From Teichococcus wenyumeiae (lineage in GTDB: Bacteria > Pseudomonadota > Alphaproteobacteria > Acetobacterales > Acetobacteraceae), in contig NZ_RFLX01000006.1 of NCBI RefSeq assembly GCF_003696345.1, forward strand, positions 1 to 64,000: a DNA stretch of 64,000 nucleotides, written 5' to 3'. This document shows, in pieces, positions 24,376 through 33,521 of the stretch. The position numbers and the translations under genes are program-made. Under the pieces are notes generated by a model. The model made no database searches. It was not told where the DNA came from and saw only the letters and a program-made list of their open reading frames with translations. The first letter of the stretch is position 1, and every line of letters starts with the position of its first letter.

Positions 24376-25545
24376 ATGACCGGACAGACCACGCAGAACA
24401 CCCCTGAAACCCGCCGGCCGCTGGAGGGCCTGCTGGTGGTGGCACTGGAGCAGGCGGTGGCCGCGCCCTATTGCAGCTCCCGCCTTGCCGATGCCGGGGC
24501 CCGGGTGATCAAGATCGAGCGCCCGGAAGGCGATTTCGCGCGCGGCTACGACGCCGCCGTGCATGGGCTGTCCAGCTACTTCGTCTGGCTCAACCGCGGC
24601 AAGCAAAGCCTCATCGCCGATATCAAGAAGCCGGAAGATGCTGCCCTGCTGCACCGGATTCTGGAGAAGGCCGATGTCTTCATCCAGAACCTGGCGCCGG
24701 GCGCCGCCGCGCGGGCCGGCTTCGGCTCGGAAGAACTGCGGCGGCGCTACCCGCGCCTCATCACCGTCGATGTGTCGGGCTACGGCTCGGGCCATGCCTA
24801 TGCCGGCATGAAGGCCTATGACCTGCTGGTGCAGGCGGAAAGCGGATTGGCGGCGATCACCGGGCATCCGGCGGGGCCCGGGCGGGTCGGCGTTTCCGTC
24901 TGCGACATTGCCTGCGGGATGTCCGCCTATGCCGCGGTGCTGGAGGCGCTGATCGGCCGCTCCATCACCGGCCAGGGGCGCAAGGTGGAGGTCAGCCTCT
25001 TCGACGGCATGGCGGACTGGATGAACGTGCCCCTGCTGTATTTCGAGGGCACGGGCAAGGCGCCGCAGCGCGTCGGCCTCGCGCATCCCTCCATCTGTCC
25101 TTATGGCGCCTTCCAGACATCGGATGGCGCGCTGGTGCTTTTCTCCATCCAGAACGAGCGCGAATGGGCCAGGTTCTGCGCTGGTGTCCTGGAACAGCCC
25201 GACCTGCCGGCGCAGCCGGGCTTCGAGAGCAACAACGCGCGCGTGGCCAACCGCGCGGCGGTGGATGCCGGCATCGCCCGCTTCTTCGCCGCGCTGACGC
25301 GGGAAGAGGCCGCGGCTCGCCTGGATGCGGCCGGAACTGCCTATGGCTTCGTCAACGAGGTCGCCAATCTGGTGCAGCACCCGGCGCTGCGGCGGGTGAA
25401 TGTCGCCACGCCGGGCGGCCCGGCCTCCATCGTCGCGCCGCCAGCCATCCATGATGGCGCCGTGCCCGCGCTGGGTCCGGTGCCCGGCATCGGCGAGCAT
25501 GATGCGCTGATCCGCACCGAATTCGCCGTGCCGCAGCCGGCTTGA
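24376..25545 (+). CDS. Family III CoA transferase, itaconate/mesaconate CoA-transferase-like
   Basis: 389 residues of the CaiB/BaiF type. Domain marks: VVALEQAVAAPYCSSRLADAG, RVIKIERPEGDFAR, LNRGKQSL and the catalytic Asp in SVCDIACGMSAYAAV. The section SLFDGMADWMNVPLLYFEGTG and HPSICPYGAFQ resembles transferases that load itaconate or mesaconate from succinyl-CoA. It starts the four-gene enzyme block that also has MmgE/PrpD, acyl-CoA dehydrogenase and a FAS1-like hydratase, the same neighbours as ict in the Pseudomonas itaconate operon. Specificity is inferred. Confidence 0.85.
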   Translation: MTGQTTQNTPETRRPLEGLLVVALEQAVAAPYCSSRLADAGARVIKIERPEGDFARGYDAAVHGLSSYFVWLNRGKQSLIADIKKPEDAALLHRILEKADVFIQNLAPGAAARAGFGSEELRRRYPRLITVDVSGYGSGHAYAGMKAYDLLVQAESGLAAITGHPAGPGRVGVSVCDIACGMSAYAAVLEALIGRSITGQGRKVEVSLFDGMADWMNVPLLYFEGTGKAPQRVGLAHPSICPYGAFQTSDGALVLFSIQNEREWARFCAGVLEQPDLPAQPGFESNNARVANRAAVDAGIARFFAALTREEAAARLDAAGTAYGFVNEVANLVQHPALRRVNVATPGGPASIVAPPAIHDGAVPALGPVPGIGEHDALIRTEFAVPQPA

Positions 25546-25555
25546 GGGAAACGCC

Positions 25556-26950
25556 ATGACCATCACCAACGAACTATCCGCCTTCGCAGCCGGCCTGCGT
25601 GTCGAGGCGCTGCCGCCCGAGGTGGTCGCCCGCGCCCGGCTGCTGGTGCTGGACCTGATCGGCAATGCCGTCCGCGCGCGGCAGGAGGCCGAGAGCACCC
25701 CCGCGCTTCTGGCGGCCGTGAAGGCCCTGGGGCTGGCGCAGGGCGAGGCCCGCGTGTTCGGCGACGACGCCGGCTATGCGCCCGCCGGCGCCGCGCTGGT
25801 GAATGCAACGCTAGGCCATTCGCTGGATTTCGATGACACGCATGCCGAGGCGGTGGTGCATCCCGGTGCCCCGGTCATTCCCGCTGCGCTGGCGGCGGCG
25901 GAGATGGTGGGGGCTTCAGGGGCCGAGACCCTGGCGGGCATCGTGGCCGGCTATGAGGTGGCGCTGCGCCTGGCGCTGGCCCTGCCGGCGGGGGCGCATT
26001 ACGACCGGGGCTTCCATCCCTCGGCCACCTGCGGCGCCTTTGGCGCGGCGGCAGCGGCGGGTCGGGTCTTCGGGCTGGATGCGGCGGGCATCGCCTCCGC
26101 GCTCGGCATCGCCCTCAGCCAGAGCGCGGGCAGCCTGCAGTTCCTGGCCAATGGCGCCTGGACCAAGCGTTTCCAGGTCGGCTGGGCCGGCATGGCAGGG
26201 CTCACCGCCGCCACCCTGGCCCGGGAAGGGTTCAAGGGTGCCGCCGACGCCATCGAGGGCAAGCACGGCTTCCTCAACGCCTATGCCCCGGCGCCGAGGC
26301 CGGAGCGCGTGCTGCAGGATCTCGGCCAGTTCTACGAGCTGATGGCGACGGGCGTAAAGCCCTATCCCTCCTGCCGCTGGGGCCATGCCGGCATCGATGC
26401 CGCCCTGGCGCTGCGGGCCGAGCTGGACCTGAAGCCGGAGGAGATCGAGGGCGCGACACTCGGCATCTCCCGCGCCGCGCTGCTGCTGGTCGGCGAGCCT
26501 GCGGAGCGGAAGGCGGACCCGCAGAACGTGGTGGACGGCCAGTTCAGCGGCCCCTTCGTCATCGCCACGGCGCTGGCGACCGGCGGCATGGACTGGGACA
26601 GCTACAAGCTGCTGCAGGACCCCGGCATCCGCGCCCTGCTGCCGCGTGTCATCTGCGCCCATGACGAGGAGATCGAGGCCGAGTTCCCGGCCAATATGTC
26701 CGGCAAGCTGACCCTGCGCGCGCGGGGCCAGACCTTTATCCGCAAGGTGGTGGTGCCGAAGGGGGAGCCCTCCAACTTCCCCACGGACGCCGAGCTGCGG
26801 GCGAAGTTCGCCGGGCTGGCCGATGCCGTGCTGGGCGCCGGCCCTGCCTCCGCCCTGGCGGAGGAGGTGCTGCGCCTGGAGCAGCTGAACGAAGCGGCCT
26901 CGCTTCTCCGCCGGGCCGCGCCGACGCCCGATGCCCGCGCAGCCGCCTGA
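25556..26950 (+). CDS. MmgE/PrpD family protein
   Basis: 464 residues, the usual length. Family signatures are visible: DLIGNAVRARQ, LGHSLDFDDTHAEAVVHPGAPVIPAAL near residue 90, GYEVALRLALAL, FHPSATCGAFGAAAAAGRVFGL and KPYPSCRWGHAGIDAAL. The family includes 2-methylcitrate dehydratase and cis-aconitate decarboxylase (which makes itaconate). Ten bases after the CoA transferase, within the operon. Its reaction here is unknown; dehydration or decarboxylation of a branched C5-C7 acid is plausible. Confidence 0.88.
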   Translation: MTITNELSAFAAGLRVEALPPEVVARARLLVLDLIGNAVRARQEAESTPALLAAVKALGLAQGEARVFGDDAGYAPAGAALVNATLGHSLDFDDTHAEAVVHPGAPVIPAALAAAEMVGASGAETLAGIVAGYEVALRLALALPAGAHYDRGFHPSATCGAFGAAAAAGRVFGLDAAGIASALGIALSQSAGSLQFLANGAWTKRFQVGWAGMAGLTAATLAREGFKGAADAIEGKHGFLNAYAPAPRPERVLQDLGQFYELMATGVKPYPSCRWGHAGIDAALALRAELDLKPEEIEGATLGISRAALLLVGEPAERKADPQNVVDGQFSGPFVIATALATGGMDWDSYKLLQDPGIRALLPRVICAHDEEIEAEFPANMSGKLTLRARGQTFIRKVVVPKGEPSNFPTDAELRAKFAGLADAVLGAGPASALAEEVLRLEQLNEAASLLRRAAPTPDARAAA

Positions 26951-26964
26951 ACAGGACGCGTTTG

Positions 26965-28134
26965 ATGGACCAGATGATGACCGAGAGCGACCCGCATGCC
27001 GACCTGCGGGAGGAAGTCGCCAAGCTCTGCGCCCGCTTCCCCGGCGAATACTGGCGCAAGCTGGACGAGGTGCGCGGCTACCCCACCGAATTTGTGCAGG
27101 CGCTGACGGAGGCGGGTTACCTTGGCGCGCTGATCCCCGAGGAATATGGCGGCGCCGGGCTCGGGCTTTCCGCCGCCGCCGCGATTTTGGAGGAAGTGCA
27201 GCGCCAGGGCTGCAATGGTGCCGCCTGCCACGCCCAGATGTACATTATGGGCACCATCCTGCGGCACGGCAGCGCCGCGCAGAAGCAGGAATACCTGCCC
27301 AAGATTGCCAGCGGCGAACTGCGCCTGCAGGCCTTCGGCGTGACGGAGCCAACCAGCGGCACCGATACCACGGCGCTGCGGACCTTCGCCCGCCGCGAGG
27401 GCGACAAGTACATCGTCAACGGCCAGAAGATCTGGACCAGCCGGGCCGAGCATTCGGACCTGATGCTGCTGCTGGCGCGCACGACGCCGCGCGACCAGGT
27501 GGCGAAGAAGACTGAGGGGCTGTCCACCTTCATCGTCGACATGCGGAAGGTGCTGGGCAAGGGCCTGACCATCCGCCCGATCCGCACCATGATGAACCAC
27601 AACTCCTGCGAGGTCTTCTTCGACAACATGGAAGTGCCGGCGGAGAACCTTGTGGGCGAGGAGGGCAAGGGCTTCCGCTATATCCTGGATGGCATGAATG
27701 CCGAGCGGCTGTTGATCGCCAGCGAATGCATCGGCGATGCCAAGTGGTTCATCGAGAAGGCGGTGAACTACGCGAAGGAGCGCGTGCTCTTCGGCCGGCC
27801 GATCGGGCAGAACCAGGGCGTGCAATTCCCCATCGCCCGCGCCTATGCGCAGATGCGCGCGGCCGAGGCCATCGTGCAGAAGGGGCTGGAGAAGTTCGAG
27901 CGCGGCGAGCGGCCGGGCGAGGAAGCCAATATGGGCAAGATGCTGGCAGCGGAAGCCAGCTGGGCGGCCGGCGAGGCCTGCGTGCAGACCCATGGTGGCT
28001 TCGGCTTCGCGGAAGAATACGATGTGGAGCGGAAGTTCCGTGAGACGCGCCTCTACCAGGTGGCCCCGATCAGCACCAACCTGATCCTGTCTTATCTTGG
28101 CGAGCATGTCCTGGGCATGCCGCGTTCCTATTAA
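26965..28134 (+). CDS. Acyl-CoA dehydrogenase
   Basis: 389 residues from ATG 26965 with AGGA upstream. Full fold: GALIPEEYGGAGLGLSAAA, AFGVTEPTSGTDTTALRTFA (FAD and substrate), NGQKIWTSRAEHSDLMLLLAR, and CVQTHGGFGFAEEYDVERKFRE near the end. The C-terminal YEGT Glu is replaced (LYQVAPIS), while NAERLLIAS offers a Glu at the helix used by isovaleryl-CoA dehydrogenase. A homologous gene of unknown role occupies the same place in the Pseudomonas itaconate operon. Confidence 0.9.
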   Translation: MDQMMTESDPHADLREEVAKLCARFPGEYWRKLDEVRGYPTEFVQALTEAGYLGALIPEEYGGAGLGLSAAAAILEEVQRQGCNGAACHAQMYIMGTILRHGSAAQKQEYLPKIASGELRLQAFGVTEPTSGTDTTALRTFARREGDKYIVNGQKIWTSRAEHSDLMLLLARTTPRDQVAKKTEGLSTFIVDMRKVLGKGLTIRPIRTMMNHNSCEVFFDNMEVPAENLVGEEGKGFRYILDGMNAERLLIASECIGDAKWFIEKAVNYAKERVLFGRPIGQNQGVQFPIARAYAQMRAAEAIVQKGLEKFERGERPGEEANMGKMLAAEASWAAGEACVQTHGGFGFAEEYDVERKFRETRLYQVAPISTNLILSYLGEHVLGMPRSY

Positions 28135-28144
28135 GGGCGGACGC

Positions 28145-29005
28145 ATGGGCCAGGATACCCTGACCGACTACAGCGCCTGGGTCGGGCGGCAGGAGGAGCA
28201 GCGGGACGTGGTGGCCGCCGGGCCGCTGGACCGCCTTGCCGCGACGCTGGACCGCGACGACCCCGCAGCGCAGCCCGGCGATGCCGCGCCGCCGCTGTCC
28301 CATTGGATCATGTTCCTGCCAGGGGCACGCCATTCCGCGCTGGGGGTGGACGGCCACCCCATGCGGGGTGGCTTCCTGCCGCCGGTGCACCACCTGCCGC
28401 GCCGCATGTGGGCCGGCGGGCGGCTGTCCTTCCATGCGCCGCTGCGCGTCGGCATGGCGGTGACGCGGACATCCACCATCGCCAATGTCTCCAGCCGTAC
28501 GGGCGCCTCGGGAGAACTGGTCTTCGTGACGGTGCGGCACGAGGTCCGCGAAGACGGGCAGGGCGCCGTGCTGCTGACGGAGGAGCACGATATCGTCTAT
28601 CGCTCGGCCACCGGGGCGGCGGTGAAGGCGGCACCGGAGGCGCCTTCAGCCGGCGCCTGGCAACGCAGCCTGGTGCCGGATGCGGTGATGCTCTTCCGCT
28701 ACTCGGCGCTGACCTTCAACGGCCATCGCATCCATTACGACCGCGACTATGTGACGCATGAGGAAGGCTACCCCGGCCTCATCGTGCACGGTCCGCTGGT
28801 CGCGACCCTGTTGCTGGATCTGGTGCGCCGCCAGATGCCTGAAGCGAGGGTGACAGGCTTTTCCTTTAGGGCCATGTCGCCGCTCTTCGACGGCGCGCCC
28901 GTGACCCTGAACGGTAATCTGCCGGACGGCGAAGGGCGCGTCACGCTCTGGGCCACCAACCCGGCTGGCGGGCTGGCCATGCGGGCGGAGGCACAGATCG
29001 GCTGA
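28145..29005 (+). CDS. FAS1-like/MaoC double hot-dog hydratase, itaconyl- or mesaconyl-CoA hydratase-like
   Basis: 286 residues from ATG 28145. N-terminal FAS1-like dehydratase domain (SHWIMFLPGARHSALGVDGHP, then GGFLPPVHHLPRRMWAGGRL), C-terminal hot-dog with FRYSALTFNGHRIHYDRDYVTHEEGYPGLIVHGP, where Asn/His of the hydratase site are seen. Length and motifs match mesaconyl-C4-CoA hydratase and the itaconyl-CoA hydratase of Pseudomonas. It would give a hydroxyacyl-CoA such as citramalyl-CoA, but no lyase gene follows. Confidence 0.87.
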   Translation: MGQDTLTDYSAWVGRQEEQRDVVAAGPLDRLAATLDRDDPAAQPGDAAPPLSHWIMFLPGARHSALGVDGHPMRGGFLPPVHHLPRRMWAGGRLSFHAPLRVGMAVTRTSTIANVSSRTGASGELVFVTVRHEVREDGQGAVLLTEEHDIVYRSATGAAVKAAPEAPSAGAWQRSLVPDAVMLFRYSALTFNGHRIHYDRDYVTHEEGYPGLIVHGPLVATLLLDLVRRQMPEARVTGFSFRAMSPLFDGAPVTLNGNLPDGEGRVTLWATNPAGGLAMRAEAQIG

Positions 29006-29058
29006 ACCTCCGCCTGCGCGCTGATCCTGCCACAAGAGAAAATTTCGGGAGAAGACGG

Positions 29059-30036
29059 ATGATTCAGCGCAGAAACCTTTTGACCGCGGCGGCCCTTCTG
29101 GCGGCGCCGGCGGTGGTTCGGGCCCAGGGGAATTACCCGAACCGCCCGATCACGATGCAGGTTCCTTTCGCCGCCGGTGGCCCGACCGATGTCATGGCGC
29201 GTATCCTGGCGCAGGAGCTTTCCGCGGTGCTGGGGCAGCCGGTGCCAGTGGAGAATATCGGTGGCGCCGGCGGCATCCTGGGCACGCAGCGCACGGCCCG
29301 CGCTGCTCCGGACGGCTACACCATCGGCCTTGGCCACATGGGCACCCATGCGGCCAATCCATCCTTCTACAAGCAACTTCCTTATGACCCGGTGGAGAGC
29401 TTCACGCCACTTGGCCTCTTCGCCATCAATCCCATGGTTCTGGCGACCTCGCCGGGAGCGGGGAAAAGCCTGGCGGAACTGCGGGAGTGGGTCCGCCGCA
29501 ACGAAGGCCAGCTGACCCTGGCAACAGCTGGCACGGGATCGGTGTCCTATCTCGGAGCGTTGCTGTTCGACCGGGCCATCAACGCGAAGGCAACCCTGGT
29601 GCCGTATCGCGGTGCCGGGCCGGCCTTGCAGGACACCATGAATGGGGTGACGCGGGCCATCGTGGATCAGGCGGTGACGGTGATCCCGCAGGCCAAAGGC
29701 GGAAGCCTGAATGCGCTCACGGTGACTGTCGGTGAAAGGCTGCCGCAACTGCCGGATGTTCCGACCTCGGCGGAGGCGGGTCTGCCCAGTTTCGATATTG
29801 CTGTCTGGAACGCTGCCTTCGTTCCGCGTGGCACGCGGGAGGCGATCGCGCAGACACTGACCCAGGCGATCAACACCGTGCTTGAGAGGCCAACGGTGAA
29901 ATCCCGCTTCGGCGACATGGCCATTCAGATCCCACCGCCGGAGCGGCGCGGGCCGGAACCTTTGCGCGCCCTGATGTCACGAGAAATTCCGCGGTGGAAG
30001 CAGCTGACGAGCGAAGCCGGGGTGACACCGGAGTAG
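29059..30036 (+). CDS. Bug/TctC-type receptor
   Basis: 325 residues. Signal peptide MIQRRNLLTAAALLAAPAVV cut near RAQG. Family patterns: ITMQVPFAAGGPTDVMARILA, VENIGGAGGILGTQRTARA, DGYTIGLGHMGTHA, VPYRGAGPALQDTMNGVTRA. It lies 53 bases behind the hydratase gene and ends the operon, with a hairpin after it. Binding a C5 dicarboxylate would fit the neighbours, which is inference. Confidence 0.9.
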   Translation: MIQRRNLLTAAALLAAPAVVRAQGNYPNRPITMQVPFAAGGPTDVMARILAQELSAVLGQPVPVENIGGAGGILGTQRTARAAPDGYTIGLGHMGTHAANPSFYKQLPYDPVESFTPLGLFAINPMVLATSPGAGKSLAELREWVRRNEGQLTLATAGTGSVSYLGALLFDRAINAKATLVPYRGAGPALQDTMNGVTRAIVDQAVTVIPQAKGGSLNALTVTVGERLPQLPDVPTSAEAGLPSFDIAVWNAAFVPRGTREAIAQTLTQAINTVLERPTVKSRFGDMAIQIPPPERRGPEPLRALMSREIPRWKQLTSEAGVTPE

Positions 30037-30047
30037 CAGGGAGGCCG

Positions 30048-30070
30048 GGCTGCTGCGGCAAGAAGCAGCC
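30048..30070 (+). terminator. Hairpin after the Bug receptor
   Basis: GGCTGCT (30048-30054) and AGCAGCC (30064-30070) pair around a 9-base loop, 11 bases after the stop codon at 30036. Likely end of the operon; no T-run. Confidence 0.45.
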
Positions 30071-30297
30071 AGCGCCTCCGTGCCTTGCCAGCGGGTCGCT
30101 CACAAGATGTTGGGGCGGGACCTGCGCTGCATCACGCCGCTGAACTGGATGCGCATCATTCGCTTCTATACCATTGGGCTGCGGCATGAAGCATGGCCGT
30201 GCCTGCGCAGGACAGCAATCCGTGTCAAGCCGGCACCTCGATGCGATGAGCCACGCGGAAACAGTCGCGTTAGAACCAAGCGGGAGGAAGAATAAAG

Positions 30298-31296
30298 ATG
30301 ACGATTCAACGGCGCGTCTTGCTTCAGGCTGGTGCCGGCTTGCTGACGGGCGCCGCGCTTCTTCCATATGGTCTGCATCAGGCACGCGCGGCTGCGCCGT
30401 TCCGCAACGACGTTCCGCCAGCATGGTACCGATTCCGGTTTGGTGAATATGAGGCCACGATCATCTCCGATGGGCGCCTGCCGCTCGGCAAGCCGGAGCC
30501 AGCCTTTCCGGCGTCCCCACCCATTGAAATCGTCTCGTTGCTGCGGGACAACTTCCTGCCGCCGGATGCCGCGACGCTGGAGCAGAACGCACTCGTCCTG
30601 AATACCGGCCGGCAGCTCATTCTGTTCGATACCGGGATGGGCGAGAGCATGGGCGCGGACAGCAGAATGTTCGGCCCGACGACCGGGCGCCTGCTGGCTA
30701 ATATGCGCGCCTCCGGCATCCAGCCTGAGCAGATCGACCTCGTGGTACTGAGCCACGCCCATAGCGACCATTGCTGGGCGCTCGTGGACGCCAATGGCAA
30801 GAAAAACTTCCCCAATGCGCAGGTTGCCGTCAGTGAAGCCGACCTTCGCTACTGGACTGACGACGGCAACAAGCGCGGCCCTGCGTTCATGACCACCTTC
30901 ATCGATGGCGCAAAGAAGAATCTCTCTGCATATCGCGACCGCATGGTGATGGTGCGGGACGGGGGAGAGGTGGCGCCGGGTATCACGGCCATCTCGGCGC
31001 CTGGACATACGGTGGGGCATACCTGTTACAGCATCACCTCCGCAGGTCAGACCATGGTCTATACCGGAGATCTGGCCCACCATCATGTTCTGCTGTTGCA
31101 GCGGCCATTGTGGGAATTCTCCTTCGACACCGACCCGAAGCAATCAGCGCAGACGCGTAGCCGGATGCTGGACCGCCTGGCAAACGACAAGCACCTCGTG
31201 CTGTCGTATCACTTCCCCTGGCCGGGGCTGGGGCATGTCGTCCGCTCGGGCAGCGCCTATGAGTGGGCGGCCGAGCCCATGGATCTGACCGGCTGA
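30298..31296 (+). CDS. Exported metallo-beta-lactamase-fold hydrolase
   Basis: 332 residues, GGAGGAAG seven bases upstream. The N-terminus MTIQRRVLLQAGAGLLTGAALL is a twin-arginine-like signal peptide, cut near ARAA. The metal site reads SHAHSDHCW (HxHxDH), then GHTVGHTCY, TGDLAHHH and a final His in YHFPWPG: a complete two-metal site. The family includes lactonases, sulfatases and other hydrolases, so the substrate is open. A 261-base gap separates it from the upstream operon, so it is likely transcribed alone. Confidence 0.87.
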   Translation: MTIQRRVLLQAGAGLLTGAALLPYGLHQARAAAPFRNDVPPAWYRFRFGEYEATIISDGRLPLGKPEPAFPASPPIEIVSLLRDNFLPPDAATLEQNALVLNTGRQLILFDTGMGESMGADSRMFGPTTGRLLANMRASGIQPEQIDLVVLSHAHSDHCWALVDANGKKNFPNAQVAVSEADLRYWTDDGNKRGPAFMTTFIDGAKKNLSAYRDRMVMVRDGGEVAPGITAISAPGHTVGHTCYSITSAGQTMVYTGDLAHHHVLLLQRPLWEFSFDTDPKQSAQTRSRMLDRLANDKHLVLSYHFPWPGLGHVVRSGSAYEWAAEPMDLTG

Positions 31297-31391
31297 AGCA
31301 CATCGTCAGGCGGCACTGAGAGGGCATTGATGCATCGAGCCTTGAGGGGGCCACGCCGGCGTGCAGTCCCCTCGGCAGGCTCGCCGGCCAG

Positions 31392-33422
31392 CTAGGCGGC
31401 CGCTTGCAGGCCGCGGTTGCGGAGCAGGGCCTTGGTGCTCGGCTCCCGCCCGCGGAAGGCGATGTAAAGCTGCATCGGGTCCCTGGTATCGCCGGCGCTG
31501 AGCAGGCGCCGAAGCCGTGCGGCCGTGGCGGTGTCGAAGGGGTCGCCGGTTTCCTCGAAGGCCTCGAAGCCATCGGCATCCAGTACTTCCGACCAGAGGT
31601 AGGAGTAATAACCCGCCGCATAGCCGCCGCCGGCAAAGAGGTGCTGGAAATGTGCAGGACGATGGCGGATGCCGATCTCCACCGGCATCCCGATGCTGGC
31701 GAGGAACTCGCGCTCGAAGACATCGATGTCGATGCTGCCCGGTGCCGGGTGGCTGTGCAGCGCCATGTCGATCAATGCCGAGGCGGCGTACTCGACCGTG
31801 GCGAAGCCCTGGTTGAACGTCTGCGCCGCCCGCAGCCGCTCGATCAGCGCATCCGGCAGCGGCGCGCCTGTCTCGGAGTGCAGGGCGTATTGGCGCAGGG
31901 TTTCCGGCAACGCCACCCAGTGCTCGTAGATCTGCGAAGGCAGTTCCACGAAGTCCCGCCGCACCGAGGTGCCGGATTGCGCCGGGTAGCGCACTTGGCT
32001 CAGCAGCCCGTGCAGGGCATGGCCGAACTCATGGAACAGCGTCTCGGCATCGTCGAAGCTCAGTAGCGTCGGCTTGGCCTTGGCGAAGTTATTGTTGTTG
32101 ACGATGATCGGCGTGACCAGGCCGTCCATGTTCTCCTGGTCGCGGTAGCTGCTCATCCAGGCGCCGGAGCGCTTGTCGGCGCGCGCATAGGGGTCTGCCA
32201 GGAAGACGCCGACGGTGCCCTTCTCGTCCCGCACCTCATAGGCCTGCACATCGGGGTGATAGGTGGGAAGATCCTCCCGCCGCAGGAACTCGAGGCCAAA
32301 GAGGCGACCGGCGGTGTCGAAGGCGGCACGCTGGATGTTCTCGAACTCGAAGAAGGACTTCAGTTCCGCCTCGTCCAGCGCGTAATCGGCGCGGCGCACC
32401 TTCTCGCTGTAATAGCGCCAGTCCCAGGGAGCCAGGGCATCGTCGAAGCCTTCGGCGCGGGCCAGTTCCAGCAATCGCTCGCGCTCGGCGGCGGCGCGGC
32501 GCTTGGCGGGTTCCCAGACCTCCGCCAGCAGGCCCTGGGCGGCCTCCACCGAGCCCGCCATGCTGTCGGCCAACCGGAAGGTGGCAAAGTCGGGGTAGCC
32601 GAGCAGACGCGCACGCTCGTTGCGCAGCGCCAGGATCTCCGGGATCAGCGGACGGTTGTCATGCGCGCCAGGATGGGTTCCGCGTGCGATCCAGGCTTCA
32701 TAGGCGACCCGCCGCAGGTCCCGGCGGGCCGAGAAGGTGAGGAAAGGCTCGATCAGGGAACGGGACAGCGTGATGGCATAGCCGGGGATACCCCGCTCCA
32801 CCGCCGCCTGGGCTGCGCCGGCGCGCAGGAAGTCGGGCAGGCCGTCCAGGTCCGCCTCGGTCAGCGGCAGGTGCCAAGCCTTCTCGTCATGCAGCACATT
32901 CTGGCCGAAGGCGGTGTGCAGCACGGCCAGGCGCTCGGAGATCTCGCTCATCCGGGCCTTCTCCGCCGGTGCCAGCGCCGCGCCGCTGCGGATGAAGCCG
33001 AGATGCGTGCGGTCCAGCAACCGAAGCTGGTCTTCCTCCAGCCCCAGCGTATCCCGCTGCGCGTGCAGCGCCGAGACGCGGGCGAAGAGTGCCGGGTCCA
33101 GCGCCACCTTCATGCTGTGCTGGGCCAGTTGCGGCGAAAGCTCGCGGTCCAGCTCCTCCAGCGCCTCGCCGCCCAGGCTGGCGGCCAGGTTGCCGAAGAG
33201 ATTGCCGACCCGCTCCAGCGCCCGGCCGCTGCGTTGCAGGGCCTCGATGGTATTGGCGAACGTGGGGGCCGCCGGGTCGGTGCCGATGGCAGCGACTTCG
33301 GCCAGATGTTCCTCCATGGCCGCGGCGAAGGCCGGCGGGAAATGTTCCGGCCGGATGCGGTCGAAGGGCGGCATCCCGAAGGGGCCAGTCCAGGGGGCGA
33401 GGAGGGGATTGGTCGTGGTCAT
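31392..33422 (-). CDS. M3 family metallopeptidase (oligopeptidase A / Dcp-like)
   Basis: 676 residues from ATG 33422. The zinc site is FHEFGHALHGLL (HExxH) near residue 465, with the third ligand Glu downstream. The N-terminal helical lid (PLLAPWTGPFGMPPFDRIRPEHF and on) and total length match cytosolic oligopeptidase A or peptidyl-dipeptidase Dcp. It degrades short peptides, including cleaved signal peptides in the E. coli homologue. No signal peptide. It follows the RegA gene on the same strand, 99 bases away, but is probably unrelated to the oxidase genes. Confidence 0.92.
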   Translation of the reverse strand: MTTTNPLLAPWTGPFGMPPFDRIRPEHFPPAFAAAMEEHLAEVAAIGTDPAAPTFANTIEALQRSGRALERVGNLFGNLAASLGGEALEELDRELSPQLAQHSMKVALDPALFARVSALHAQRDTLGLEEDQLRLLDRTHLGFIRSGAALAPAEKARMSEISERLAVLHTAFGQNVLHDEKAWHLPLTEADLDGLPDFLRAGAAQAAVERGIPGYAITLSRSLIEPFLTFSARRDLRRVAYEAWIARGTHPGAHDNRPLIPEILALRNERARLLGYPDFATFRLADSMAGSVEAAQGLLAEVWEPAKRRAAAERERLLELARAEGFDDALAPWDWRYYSEKVRRADYALDEAELKSFFEFENIQRAAFDTAGRLFGLEFLRREDLPTYHPDVQAYEVRDEKGTVGVFLADPYARADKRSGAWMSSYRDQENMDGLVTPIIVNNNNFAKAKPTLLSFDDAETLFHEFGHALHGLLSQVRYPAQSGTSVRRDFVELPSQIYEHWVALPETLRQYALHSETGAPLPDALIERLRAAQTFNQGFATVEYAASALIDMALHSHPAPGSIDIDVFEREFLASIGMPVEIGIRHRPAHFQHLFAGGGYAAGYYSYLWSEVLDADGFEAFEETGDPFDTATAARLRRLLSAGDTRDPMQLYIAFRGREPSTKALLRNRGLQAAA

Positions 33423-33521
33423 CCCCTGATCCGGGCAGAAGCTCCCTGCCTGGTCAAGAGCCGGCGGTGCCATGGAGGGCTGCGCTGGATCGATGTCACT
33501 GTCGCGTGAAGCGTGCCGGCG

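Noticed and set aside
22951-25698. 915-codon minus-strand open frame opposite the Liv receptor and CoA transferase
   Set aside because: Composition is that of an antisense shadow; no family motif; the plus-strand genes are well supported.
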